The position numbers and the translations under genes are program-made. DNA of 64,000 nucleotides. Source: DASVCN01 sp040905665. GTDB lineage: Bacteria; Deinococcota; Deinococci; Deinococcales; Trueperaceae. The notes under the pieces were generated by a model. The model had not been told where the DNA came from. It saw only the letters and a program-made list of their open reading frames with translations, and did no database searches. This document shows positions 46,163 through 54,462 of the stretch, in pieces. How positions within the stretch are numbered: position 1 is the stretch's first letter; each line of letters starts with the position of its first letter. Where the stretch lies: assembly GCA_040905665.1 (NCBI GenBank), contig JBBDRD010000027.1, forward strand, positions 62,001-126,000. Direction: 5' to 3'.

Positions 46163-47143
46163 GTGGCGACACTGATCGACCAGCACGGCAGAGTGGTGAA
46201 GGATTTGCGGATCAGCGTGACGCCGCGTTGCAACTTCCGCTGCAGCTATTGCGATCCCTTGGGAGTCGGCCACAACGACCCGCTTGGGACGGTGAGTGTA
46301 GACGATGTCGCGAACGTGGTACAGGCGGCCGTCGATTTGGGCATGACATCGGTGCGCTTTACCGGCGGAGAACCTCTGCTTCGGAAAGAGCTGCCCGAAA
46401 TGATTCGGTTCGCCAAGAGGGTCGCCGGCGTTCCGGACGTCGCCATCACCACCAACGCGACTCTGCTTGCTCGCCGCCTCCCGGCCCTGCTGGACGCCGG
46501 CCTGGACCGCGTCAACATCTCGTTGGACGCGCTCGATCCCCAGGTATTCCGGCGAGCCACCAATGGTGGCAGCATAGAACCCGTGTGGGAGGGGATCGAG
46601 GCGCTGATGGTGGCCGGCTTGCACCCGGTCAAGCTCAATGCGGTGGTGATGCGGGGCGTGAACGACGGTGAGATTCAGGGGCTTGCCGAACTCACCCGCA
46701 ATCGACCGATCCATATGCGCTTCATCGAGTACATGCACCTCAACAACGCGGCGCACGACGAGTACAGGGAGCAGTTCGTCTCCGGCGAGGAGATCAGGCG
46801 TCTGGTAGCGGGGGCCTTCGGCCCGCTCGAGCCAGTGCCCACCGATCCAAGCGCGCCGGCGCGGCTCTTCGCGGTCCCGGGCTGGCAGGGGGCGATCGGC
46901 TTCATCAACCCTGTCTCGGAGCCGTTCTGCGGCGCTTGCAGCAGAATGCGGTTGACCAGCGACGCCAAGCTGCGGCCCTGCTTGATGACCGACCGGGAAC
47001 TCGATATCCGACCGGCCTTAGCGGCGGAGGATCCTATAGCAGCGGTACGGGAGATGTTCCTGGTGGCTGCTCACCGCAAGGTGAAGTCGGGGATCACGAC
47101 CCCTGTCGACCGGCCGCGCACGATGGTTGCAATTGGTGGTTAG
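46163..47143 (+). CDS. moaA: GTP 3',8-cyclase MoaA
   Basis: A 326-aa radical-SAM enzyme. The SAM-cluster motif is CNFRCSYC (about 22-29), followed by VRFTGGEPLLRKEL (SAM-binding GGEP). The C-terminal cluster Cys residues appear in EPFCGACSRMRLTSDAKLRPCL (about 252-273). It ends in GG, as MoaA requires for activity. It catalyses the first Moco step from GTP. GTG or ATG 46163 follows GGGGAGGGGG. It ends the Moco operon, 71 bp before the convergent MOSC gene. Confidence 0.96.
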   Translation: MATLIDQHGRVVKDLRISVTPRCNFRCSYCDPLGVGHNDPLGTVSVDDVANVVQAAVDLGMTSVRFTGGEPLLRKELPEMIRFAKRVAGVPDVAITTNATLLARRLPALLDAGLDRVNISLDALDPQVFRRATNGGSIEPVWEGIEALMVAGLHPVKLNAVVMRGVNDGEIQGLAELTRNRPIHMRFIEYMHLNNAAHDEYREQFVSGEEIRRLVAGAFGPLEPVPTDPSAPARLFAVPGWQGAIGFINPVSEPFCGACSRMRLTSDAKLRPCLMTDRELDIRPALAAEDPIAAVREMFLVAAHRKVKSGITTPVDRPRTMVAIGG

Positions 47144-47173
47144 TCCTGCTCGACGCCACGTCATGTGAGCGCA

Positions 47174-47213
47174 GTCGCGACCCTTCCCACGACCGTTATC
47201 GGCCGGTCGCGAC
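47174..47213. terminator. Inverted repeat between moaA and MOSC gene
   Basis: GTCGCGACC (47174-47182) and GGTCGCGAC (47205-47213) form a 9-bp stem, with a GC-rich 22-nt loop that can pair further. It lies between two convergent genes and abuts the MOSC stop. No T-run is seen, so it may only be a 3' barrier. Confidence 0.4.
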
Positions 47214-47570
47214 CTAGATTTCAACCCGATCCCCTACTTCGATCTCCCCACCCCGAACGATTCGAGCGTAGACACCACGTCTACCGTAAACCAGCTTCGG
47301 GAGGCGAAGATTCACCACGCTCAAGTTGCTGCAGACGGTACACGGCGTCGTGAGTTCGAGGAGTACCTCACCGATTTGAAGCGTGGTGGCGACCGGTAGA
47401 TCCTCGGGCTCGAGCCCCCGCACCACCAGGTTTTCGCCGAGCGCGCCGTAAGGGAGTTGCAGCCCCTGTTCCGCCAGGTAGTCATAGCTGCCGGCCCCGG
47501 TGACCAAAACAGCTTTGGTAGAGTCACGGCCGGCGTGCCGGTCGCCTTGCGCTCCGTGATTCGCGATCAA
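47214..47570 (-). CDS. MOSC-domain protein (short)
   Basis: A 118-aa MOSC protein. Visible motifs are HGAQGDRHAG (usually GDxHAG near the N-terminus), LPYGALGENLVVRGLEPEDLPV (GENxxxxGL) and TTPCTVCSNLSVVN with the conserved Cys. These proteins bind sulfur or Mo-pterin and act as Moco carriers or sulfur donors. The protein is shorter than most because the first beta-strands before GDRHAG are missing; the start TTG 47570 or an upstream codon is uncertain. Location beside moaA fits a role in Moco use or modification. Confidence 0.75.
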   Translation of the reverse strand: MIANHGAQGDRHAGRDSTKAVLVTGAGSYDYLAEQGLQLPYGALGENLVVRGLEPEDLPVATTLQIGEVLLELTTPCTVCSNLSVVNLRLPKLVYGRRGVYARIVRGGEIEVGDRVEI

Positions 47571-47818
47571 CGTTAGCGCACACGCTCGCTCTTTCCGTAG
47601 CTGCGAGCCCGCAGCGTGAAGCGAGATGATGGTCTCGCCACTACCTTCCCCTTCCAGTCATTAGGGCAAGCTAGCACAGCGTGGGACGAACGAGCTTCCC
47701 CTTCGTGCCGGGCAATCGTGACCGGAAGGCGATCTGCTAGCATGCGGACAAAGTGGTCAAGAAGGGTGTTCGCGGCCGCACGATCCCGAGTCTGCCTCAC
47801 ATAAGGTAAAGGTGCAGC

Positions 47819-47860
47819 ATGAGGAAACCCGCATGAGGAAACCCGCATGAGGAAACCGAG
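47819..47860 (+). repeat. Triplicated start-codon unit, 14 bp x3
   Basis: The unit ATGAGGAAACCCGC occurs at 47819, 47833 and 47847 (third copy ends CGAG). Because the period is 14, the three ATG codons lie in different frames. The first two open five-codon frames reading MRKPA, each ending in a TGA that overlaps the next ATG; the third opens the long gene. An AAGGTAAAGG ribosome site precedes the first copy, and each unit carries its own GAGGAAA. Confidence 0.85.
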
Positions 47861-49520
47861 TATCTCCACGGGCGCACTCGTCGGCGCGCTCCTTACGGCG
47901 CCGCTTATCGCAGTCCTGTTCCTGGCCGGCCGGTTGTTCGGGGTTCCTTTCGTCCCGTTCGACATTTTTGACTGGTTGGCTCGGGTACTCCCAGGCGCCG
48001 TCGTCACCATTGGCATCGACCTGATCGTCGACGTCGTCACCTTGCTCGGCCTGGGATTGTCCGAGGCCGCCAAGGCCGCCGAGCAGGCACTGGCGGTAGC
48101 GATCTTCCTCCTGACAGGTGTCGTCGTGGGGGCGGTGCTGTTCGGAATCTACCGAGCTCGCCCGACGAGTTCGAGATACCTCCCGGCCGTGCTGCTGGGT
48201 CTGGCGCTCGGCCTGATCGCTTTGCTTATCAGTCTCACTGTCAACACTACTGCCACGACCAGCCCATTGGTAAGCGGAATCTGGATCCTGCTGGCGTTCG
48301 TGGCTTGGGGAGCCGCCTTCGCTTGGGTCCACAACCGACTCTCTGCCCCGCTGGCGTCCGCTGCCGGTAGCGCTGCCGAGGTCTCCACCATGCAGCGTTT
48401 GGACCGCCGCCGATTCCTGGTTCGAGTCGGAAGCGCAACCGCAATCATCACGGTCGTGGGTACCGGGCTGGGAGCGCTGTTGCGCGGCGAGGGCCGCGGC
48501 CGGTTGGCGGACGGTGCGCCTGTAGACGCTCCAGTAGATGCGCTCGTGGATGGTCCGGTAGATGCGCCCGTGCAAGCGCTGTGGTCGCAACGCAATCCCC
48601 TACCCAACGCGGGCGCCGAGGTTGAGCCGGCACCGGGTACGCGCCCCGAATTCACCTTGCCAAGTGACCACTACCGTATCGATATCAACCTCCTTCCGCC
48701 CACGGTTGACGGAGCGGAATGGAGGCTGAGGGTTGGTGGCCTCGTCGGCGTGCCTCGCGAGTTCACACTCGACGAGCTACGAAGCTACGAGGCTATGCAC
48801 CAATTCATCACGCTCTCGTGCATTTCCAATCCGCTCGGCGGCGATCTCATCGACACCACGCGCTGGACGGGCGTTTCGATGCAACGCCTGCTGCCCGACC
48901 TGGGACTCGCCGAGGACGCTACCCATCTGAGGATCAGTTCCGTAGACGATTTCTATGAATACGTGTCGCTGGAAACCATCGAGGCCGACGACCGGGTGAT
49001 GCTGGCTTATCAGTGGGACGGCCTTCCGCTGCCTACCGAGAACGGTTATCCCTTACGAATCTACATCCCCGACGTATACGGGATGAAGCAGCCCAAGTGG
49101 ATCGATCGAATCGAGGCTGTCAATGGTTGGGCCGAGGGCTTCTGGGTGGAGCGAGGATGGGACGAGCAAGCCCAAGTGCGCTCCACCTCGGTGATCGATA
49201 CCGTCGCTGCCGAGGCGCCTGTCTCCTCGGCCGGCGGAGAGACCCTGATTCCCGTCGGCGGAATTGCCTTCGCCGGCGCCCGCGGTATTTCGCGAGTCGA
49301 GGTACAGGTGGACGACGGTGACTGGCAGGAAGCCCAACTACGCGAGCCCCTTTCTGACCTCACCTGGGTCATTTGGCGGTACGAGTGGCCGTTCGAGGAG
49401 GGGCAGCATACCTTCACCGTGCGCTGCTTCGACGGGAACGGTGATTTGCAGATCGTAGAGCGGAACCCGGTGCGTCCTGGCGGGGCGACCGGTCTCTCGA
49501 GTGAGAGCGTGAGACTCTGA
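47847..49520 (+). CDS. Membrane-anchored sulfite-oxidase-fold molybdoenzyme
   Basis: A 557-aa protein. Residues 1-175 contain about four transmembrane helices. A twin-arginine-like LDRRRFLVRVG (about 188-198) and a further hydrophobic stretch follow, then a linker with repeated VDAPVDA-type units (about 225-245). The molybdopterin domain (about 270-450) shows WRLRVGGLVGVPREFTLDEL, ITLSCISNPLGG (the Cys that ligates Mo), and YPLRIYIPDVYGMKQPKWI. A Mo-co dimerisation domain ends the protein. It probably reduces or oxidises a small S- or N-oxide outside the cytoplasm, close to MsrP/YedY-like enzymes but with its own anchor. Neighbouring Moco genes supply the cofactor. Confidence 0.9.
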   Translation: MRKPSISTGALVGALLTAPLIAVLFLAGRLFGVPFVPFDIFDWLARVLPGAVVTIGIDLIVDVVTLLGLGLSEAAKAAEQALAVAIFLLTGVVVGAVLFGIYRARPTSSRYLPAVLLGLALGLIALLISLTVNTTATTSPLVSGIWILLAFVAWGAAFAWVHNRLSAPLASAAGSAAEVSTMQRLDRRRFLVRVGSATAIITVVGTGLGALLRGEGRGRLADGAPVDAPVDALVDGPVDAPVQALWSQRNPLPNAGAEVEPAPGTRPEFTLPSDHYRIDINLLPPTVDGAEWRLRVGGLVGVPREFTLDELRSYEAMHQFITLSCISNPLGGDLIDTTRWTGVSMQRLLPDLGLAEDATHLRISSVDDFYEYVSLETIEADDRVMLAYQWDGLPLPTENGYPLRIYIPDVYGMKQPKWIDRIEAVNGWAEGFWVERGWDEQAQVRSTSVIDTVAAEAPVSSAGGETLIPVGGIAFAGARGISRVEVQVDDGDWQEAQLREPLSDLTWVIWRYEWPFEEGQHTFTVRCFDGNGDLQIVERNPVRPGGATGLSSESVRL

Positions 49521-49612
49521 ACGTGACAAGAAGAGACGGTGTACGGCCTGGTTCCCCACGACCTTGCCGCCCTTGGTCAGGCCAGCGAACAATGTGGCGG
49601 CTTCCTCGGCTC

Positions 49613-50431
49613 CTAAAGCTCCCTCGTCCTGCCCCGCCGCAGCTCGAGCCGGTCGTCCTGCATCAGTCCGGCCGCTATCTCCTCGACCGAAACCACGGTG
49701 GTGTTGGTATGCGCCAGGCCGAGCTGCCGGAAGAGCGCTTCGGAACGCGCAACCTCGAAGCGGCAACGTGGGAGAGAGGCGTACTCGCCGCCGCCGCGTC
49801 GCGCTTCCCTGATCTGTTGCAAGCGAAGCGGGTCGATCGTGAGGCCGTAGAGCCGCTCGCGATGCGGTTGCAGCGGAACGGGCAGGTCGTGCCTCTCGAA
49901 GTCCTCGTCGGCCAGCGGATAGTTGGCGGCGTAGAGGCCGTAGTGCATTGCCAGATAGAGGCAGGTGGGAGTCTTGCCCACCCGCGAAATGCCGACTAGG
50001 ATCACGTCCGCCCGGTCGTAGTACTTGGTTCCCAGTCCGTCGTCGGTGCCTACCGCGAACTCCACCGCGTCGATCCGCTCCTGGTAGCGCGCGATGTTCT
50101 TTAGGCCGTGCAGGCTGCCGACCCGCTGGTGCGGATCGCGTTTCAGGAACGACGCCAACTGATCGAGAAATGCGCCGAACAGGTCGAGGACGAGAGCACC
50201 TGACTGCTCGATCTCGGCGCGCACCTCCACCAGGGAGATGCTCGAGACGACCAGGGCTTGGTGTTCGGACCTGTTTATCTCCGCGACCAGAACGCGTGCC
50301 TTGTCGACGCTATCGATGAACGAACGTGTTACGAGGCGCGCCTCCAGTTCATCGAAGCGAGAGAGCAGGCTACGGCCCAGCATCTCTGCCGTGACGCCGG
50401 TGTGATCGGAGACGAAATAGACTTGTAGCAT
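49613..50431 (-). CDS. ppsR: PEP synthase regulatory protein (kinase/pyrophosphorylase)
   Basis: A 272-aa DUF299 protein. It shows VYFVSDHTGVTAEMLGRSLLSRF at the start, the P-loop VILVGISRVGKTPTCLYLA (about 145-163), and YGLTIDPLRLQQIRE. Such bifunctional proteins phosphorylate PEP synthase with ADP and reverse this with phosphate, according to energy state. I chose ATG 50431 (MLQVYFVSDHTG) since the 17 upstream codons are not conserved-looking. The gene is divergent from ppsA, across 127 bp. Confidence 0.92.
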   Translation of the reverse strand: MLQVYFVSDHTGVTAEMLGRSLLSRFDELEARLVTRSFIDSVDKARVLVAEINRSEHQALVVSSISLVEVRAEIEQSGALVLDLFGAFLDQLASFLKRDPHQRVGSLHGLKNIARYQERIDAVEFAVGTDDGLGTKYYDRADVILVGISRVGKTPTCLYLAMHYGLYAANYPLADEDFERHDLPVPLQPHRERLYGLTIDPLRLQQIREARRGGGEYASLPRCRFEVARSEALFRQLGLAHTNTTVVSVEEIAAGLMQDDRLELRRGRTREL

Positions 50432-50439
50432 GATGCCTT

Positions 50440-50460
50440 CCACAGTAACCGCTTCTGTGG
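50440..50460. promoter_or_regulatory. CCACAG-N9-CTGTGG inverted repeat
   Basis: A 6-bp perfect inverted repeat (50440-50445, 50455-50460) lies 9 bp upstream of the ppsR start. On the ppsR message it forms a hairpin just before the GGAAGG ribosome site. It could be an operator shared by the divergent genes or a leader hairpin; neither is proven. Confidence 0.35.
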
Positions 50461-50558
50461 GGGATGCCGGCTTCTGCCGCACGTCGATTCTCTATCCTGT
50501 GACTTGAATTCATCGAAGCCAACAGGGTAGGCAGGCGCCTGACCCGGAGGGGTACATC

Positions 50559-52937
50559 ATGGTTTACATCCGGCGATTCGAAGAGTTGGGCATGTCCGAC
50601 CTCGATCAAGTGGGAGGCAAGAACGCCTCGATAGGGGAGATGATCTCTCACTTGCAAAGTGCCGGGGTTCGGGTTCCAACGGGCTTCGCCACCACAGCCG
50701 ACGCTTTTCGTGAGTGCCTTGCCCAGGACGGTTTGGGCGAGCGCATCGCCGCGCGTCTTCGTGGGCTCGACGTCTCCGACGTCGCGGCACTAGCGGAAGC
50801 CGGCCGCGAGATACGCGCTGCGGTGACCGAGACGGCCCTGCCTCATGCCCTCGAATGCGCCGTTCGACAAGCTTACTCCGAGCTAGAGCAGTCTGTGCCC
50901 GCCGGCTTATCCGTAGCCGTAAGGTCTTCGGCAACTGCTGAGGATTTGCCGGAGGCGTCGTTTGCCGGACAGCAGGAGACGATCCTAAACGTCCGCGGCA
51001 GCGACGCCGTGCTTTCCTCGATTCGCACCGTTTTCGCCTCGCTATTTACCGACAGGGCCATCGCTTACCGGGTACACAACGGCTTTGCTCACGAGGACGT
51101 GGCGCTCTCCGCAGGGGTGCAGCAGATGGTGCGAAGCGACCTTGGGGCGAGTGGAGTAGCATTCACCCTCGATACCGAGTCGGGCTTCCGGGAGGTGGTA
51201 TTCGTCACGGCCGCCTACGGTCTGGGCGAACTCCTGGTGCAGGGGGCGGTAGACCCGGACGAGTTCTACCTCTACAAGCCTAGCCTCAGATCCGGCCGTC
51301 TCGCCCTCCTGTCGCGGCGGGTCGGGAGCAAGCGCCATAAAATGATCTACGCTCAGGACGGTGGGCAGACCGTGCGGAGCGTCGAAGTGTCTGCGGGGGA
51401 GCGGAAGCGCTTTGCACTCGCCGACGACGACCTGGAGGAGTTGGGCAAACAGGCATTGGCTATCGAAGAACATTACGGCCGGCCGATGGATATCGAGTGG
51501 GCCAAGGATGGGCTCGACGACCGGATCTACATTCTCCAGGCCAGGCCCGAGACCGTGCGGAGTCGGGATGGACAGGTGCTTGAGCGCTTCCGAATGGTCG
51601 AGAGAACGCGGGTCGTCGCAACGGGTCGCGCGGTTGGCGCCCGAATCGGCGTAGGAGTAGCGCGCGTGATATCGAATCCGGAGGAGATGGCCCGGATAGA
51701 GGACGGCGACGTTCTCGTGGCCGACATGACCGACCCCGACTGGGAGCCGGTGATGAAGCGGGCGGCCGCCATCATCACCAACCGCGGCGGCCGCACCTGT
51801 CACGCGGCCATCATCGCCAGGGAGATGGGCATCCCGGCTGTGGTGGGCTGTGGCGATGCAACCGAACGCCTGGCGGATGGAGGCGAAGTCACAGTTTGCT
51901 GCGCCGAGGGTGACGAGGGCCTGGTGTTCGAGGGCCGGCCTCGTTTTGAGATGAACAGGGTGGAGCTGGAGCTTATGCCGGAGCTGCCCGTCGACATCAT
52001 GATGAATGTGGCGACCCCAGAGCGCGCTTTCGCTTTTTCGCGACTGCCGCATCGCGGTGTGGGTCTCGCCAGGATCGAGTTCGTGGTGAACAACGCCATC
52101 GGTGTACACCCACAGGCGTTGCTCGACTACCCCGAGTTGCCGGACGATCTGCGCGTTGCGATCGACGAGCGAATCCAGGCGTACGAGGGCCCGCGAGAAT
52201 TCTTCGTCGGAAAACTAGCCGAAGCTGTCGCCACCATCGCGGCCGCCTTCGCGCCGGAGCCGGTGATCGTGCGCCTGTCTGACTTCAAGTCGAACGAGTA
52301 CGCCCACCTGCTGGGGGGGGACCGTTACGAACCCCGCGAGGAGAACCCGATGATCGGTTTCCGGGGCGCGGCGCGCTACCGTTCCGCCGGCTTCGCGCCC
52401 TGCTTCGCAATGGAGTGTGAGGCGCTGCGGCGGGTGCGAAACGACATGGGGCTGGAGAACGTGAAGGTAATGATTCCATTCGTCCGCACCGTGGGGGAGC
52501 TCGATGAAGTGCTGGAGATCATGCGCTCGCACGGGCTCGGACGCGGCGACCGCGGTCTCGAGGTGATCATGATGTGCGAGGTACCGTCGAACGCGATCCT
52601 GGCCGACGAGTTCCTCAAGAGGGTCGACGGCTTTTCGATCGGTTCGAACGACCTGACACAGCTCACCCTGGCGATCGACCGCGACTCGGGTGTGGTTGCG
52701 GACCTGTTCGACGAGCAAGACCCGGCGGTGAAGGCGCTCTTGGCTCAGGCGATCGACGCCTGCAAACGTGCCGGCAAATATGTGGGCATATGCGGCCAGG
52801 GCCCCTCCGACCACCCCGAATTCGCCCGTTGGCTCCTCGAACAGGGGATCGATTCGATCTCCCTAAATCCGGACAGTGTACTGGAGACGTGGCTGTTCCT
52901 GGCCAGTGAGAGCCCAAAGGGGAAGGTCGGTACCTGA
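50559..52937 (+). CDS. ppsA: Phosphoenolpyruvate synthase PpsA
   Basis: A 792-aa three-domain enzyme. The ATP-grasp N-domain begins VYIRRFEELGMSDLDQVGGKNASIGEM and holds VRSSATAEDLPEASFAGQQET. The phosphohistidine domain has GGRTCHAAIIAREMGIPAVVG (catalytic His, about 421). The C-terminal PEP barrel has MIPFVRT, MMCEVPSNAILADEF, SIGSNDLTQL (about 697) and GICGQGPSDHPEFA. It makes PEP from pyruvate, ATP and water for gluconeogenesis. ATG 50559 follows GGAGGGG. The regulator PpsR is divergently encoded next to it. Confidence 0.96.
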   Translation: MVYIRRFEELGMSDLDQVGGKNASIGEMISHLQSAGVRVPTGFATTADAFRECLAQDGLGERIAARLRGLDVSDVAALAEAGREIRAAVTETALPHALECAVRQAYSELEQSVPAGLSVAVRSSATAEDLPEASFAGQQETILNVRGSDAVLSSIRTVFASLFTDRAIAYRVHNGFAHEDVALSAGVQQMVRSDLGASGVAFTLDTESGFREVVFVTAAYGLGELLVQGAVDPDEFYLYKPSLRSGRLALLSRRVGSKRHKMIYAQDGGQTVRSVEVSAGERKRFALADDDLEELGKQALAIEEHYGRPMDIEWAKDGLDDRIYILQARPETVRSRDGQVLERFRMVERTRVVATGRAVGARIGVGVARVISNPEEMARIEDGDVLVADMTDPDWEPVMKRAAAIITNRGGRTCHAAIIAREMGIPAVVGCGDATERLADGGEVTVCCAEGDEGLVFEGRPRFEMNRVELELMPELPVDIMMNVATPERAFAFSRLPHRGVGLARIEFVVNNAIGVHPQALLDYPELPDDLRVAIDERIQAYEGPREFFVGKLAEAVATIAAAFAPEPVIVRLSDFKSNEYAHLLGGDRYEPREENPMIGFRGAARYRSAGFAPCFAMECEALRRVRNDMGLENVKVMIPFVRTVGELDEVLEIMRSHGLGRGDRGLEVIMMCEVPSNAILADEFLKRVDGFSIGSNDLTQLTLAIDRDSGVVADLFDEQDPAVKALLAQAIDACKRAGKYVGICGQGPSDHPEFARWLLEQGIDSISLNPDSVLETWLFLASESPKGKVGT

Positions 52938-52985
52938 GGTGATTACGACACACCCATTGCACGGGTCAATGTTACAGCGGCATCC

Positions 52986-53260
52986 TCAGGAAAACCTCGT
53001 CGCGGCCCGCGCCCTGGCCTTCGCCGCCTCCTCCTCACGGTTCTTGCGGGGTGTGTTGGTGTCCAACGAGTCGAGGAGTTCATGGGTAACTGCAGCGATG
53101 CGCTCCCCTGCCAACAGGAAGGCCGCTTCGTTCGACTTCGAGGGCTTGTTGAAGCCGCTCCGCCACGGTGTGGGGAAGAGCCTCGTTGCGGCCGCACTGC
53201 GTCCTGGCCGCCGGGTTAGGCTCAAGCTACAATGCGAGGAGTAATGTTACCGACGAGCAT
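52986..53260 (-). pseudogene. DUF2277-like gene, probably frame-disrupted
   Basis: The minus strand holds the C-terminal two-thirds of a DUF2277 protein: SGFNKPSKSNEAAFLLAGERI, THELLDSLDTNTP, EEEAAKARARAATRF. Members normally start MCRNI..L..FEPPAT and run about 85-90 aa. Here the open frame begins TTG 53225 with an unlike N-terminus (SLTRRPGRSAAATR), and a better match to the MCRNI region (MLVGNITPRIVA at 53222-53260) is in another frame, ending at a TGA. One or two frameshifts near 53215 would join them. Within the 52938-53331 gap, the plus strand also has a 28-codon run ending at 53329 just before the FAH gene; I see no other structure there. Confidence 0.5.
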
Positions 53261-53331
53261 CTGGCCGATGCGTTGGAGCAGCTGACGATGGAAAAACAGC
53301 AATCGCTGTCGCGGAAGCAAGGAGTCTGAGA

Positions 53332-54180
53332 GTGCGTCTGGCAACCATCCGTACCAACGGCAGGGAAGAGGCGGTAGTAGTCGGCGAAAGCGGGCTCGTT
53401 CCGGTGCGGTCAATCAACGCCCACCACGGGACCGCCTGGCCGCTCGATCTGCTATCCCTCATCGAGCAAGGCCTGGACCCTGTGCTCCAGGAGCAAGCGC
53501 GTAATGTGCGCCCGTTGGACCCCGAGGAGGCCGCCTTTGGACCCCTATTCCGTCATCCCAAGAAGATCTGGGGCATCGGCCTGAATTACCGGGAGCATGC
53601 CAAGGACTTGGGTGCGCCCTATCCTACCGAGCCGGCAAGTTTCATCAAGGGGGAGCAGACGATTATCGGGCCCGGTGACGAGATCCTGCTTCCGCCGCAG
53701 TCGCAGCGTGTTACTGCCGAGGCGGAGCTTGGGGTGGTCATCGGCCGCACCTGTCGATACGTGAGTGAGGAGGAAGCGCCTGCCTACATTGCCGGTGTCT
53801 GCTTGGTGATCGACATGACCGCCGAGGATATCCTTCAGAGAAACCCCCGCTTCCTCACCCGCTCCAAGAACTTCGATACCTTCTTTTCGTTCGGCCCCGA
53901 ACTGATAACGCTCGATGAGATCCCGAATCTGTTGGACCTCAAGGTGGGAACCTACAAGAACGGCAGTTTGCACCGAGAGAACGTGGTTTCGGACATGGCC
54001 TTTCCACCGCTGGAACTGGTTTCGTTTCACTCGCATGTCGCCACCCTCTATCCGGGCGACATCATCAGCACCGGCACTCCTGGCGCCGTAGTGATCGAGA
54101 ATGGCGACACCGCCGAGTGCCGGATCGAGGGCCTGGGGCGACTCGCTAATCCGGTTCGGAGGTTGGCAAGGAGCAGCTAG
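53332..54180 (+). CDS. Fumarylacetoacetate hydrolase-family protein
   Basis: A 282-aa FAH-fold enzyme. KKIWGIGLNYREHAKDLG (about 80-97) contains the catalytic His region; AEAELGVVIGR has the two metal-binding Glu, CLVIDMTAEDIL the Asp, and DIISTGTPGAV the C-terminal signature. Such enzymes hydrolyse or decarboxylate beta-diketo acids in aromatic or sugar-acid breakdown (for example 2-keto-3-deoxy-L-fuconate or acylpyruvate hydrolysis). GTG 53332 lies 3 bp after a short unassigned coding run. Nothing nearby fixes the substrate. Confidence 0.9.
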   Translation: MRLATIRTNGREEAVVVGESGLVPVRSINAHHGTAWPLDLLSLIEQGLDPVLQEQARNVRPLDPEEAAFGPLFRHPKKIWGIGLNYREHAKDLGAPYPTEPASFIKGEQTIIGPGDEILLPPQSQRVTAEAELGVVIGRTCRYVSEEEAPAYIAGVCLVIDMTAEDILQRNPRFLTRSKNFDTFFSFGPELITLDEIPNLLDLKVGTYKNGSLHRENVVSDMAFPPLELVSFHSHVATLYPGDIISTGTPGAVVIENGDTAECRIEGLGRLANPVRRLARSS

Positions 54181-54462
54181 GCAATGCCGGCTAACTACCT
54201 CCGGGAACCATCTAGCCTGCCCTATTCATGCATAAGTGAGTAATCTTGTCAACTATCGGAGGTCCAACGACCTCGTCGCTTCTCAGTCGAGGAGCAGCGT
54301 GGCGGGCGGTGTCGGAGGCGGTTGGACTAGCCACGACGGAGTGGGAATTTGGCCGGAAAGTAAGAGTCTTGTGACAGTACACGGGACAAAATCTCAGAGA
54401 ATCGTATTTCACCGTGAAGCCTTCATATTTCCCTCCCACCACCGGTTGATCAGGAGGACAGG

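Noticed and set aside
43002..47143. A Moco riboswitch before moeA or moaA
   Set aside because: The 194-bp gap before moeA shows no recognisable Moco-RNA structure by eye; only a covariance-model search could settle this.
54181..54462. c-di-GMP riboswitch upstream of the HD-GYP gene
   Set aside because: No GEMM-type conserved core (for example the GCACAGGGCAAACC box) is visible.
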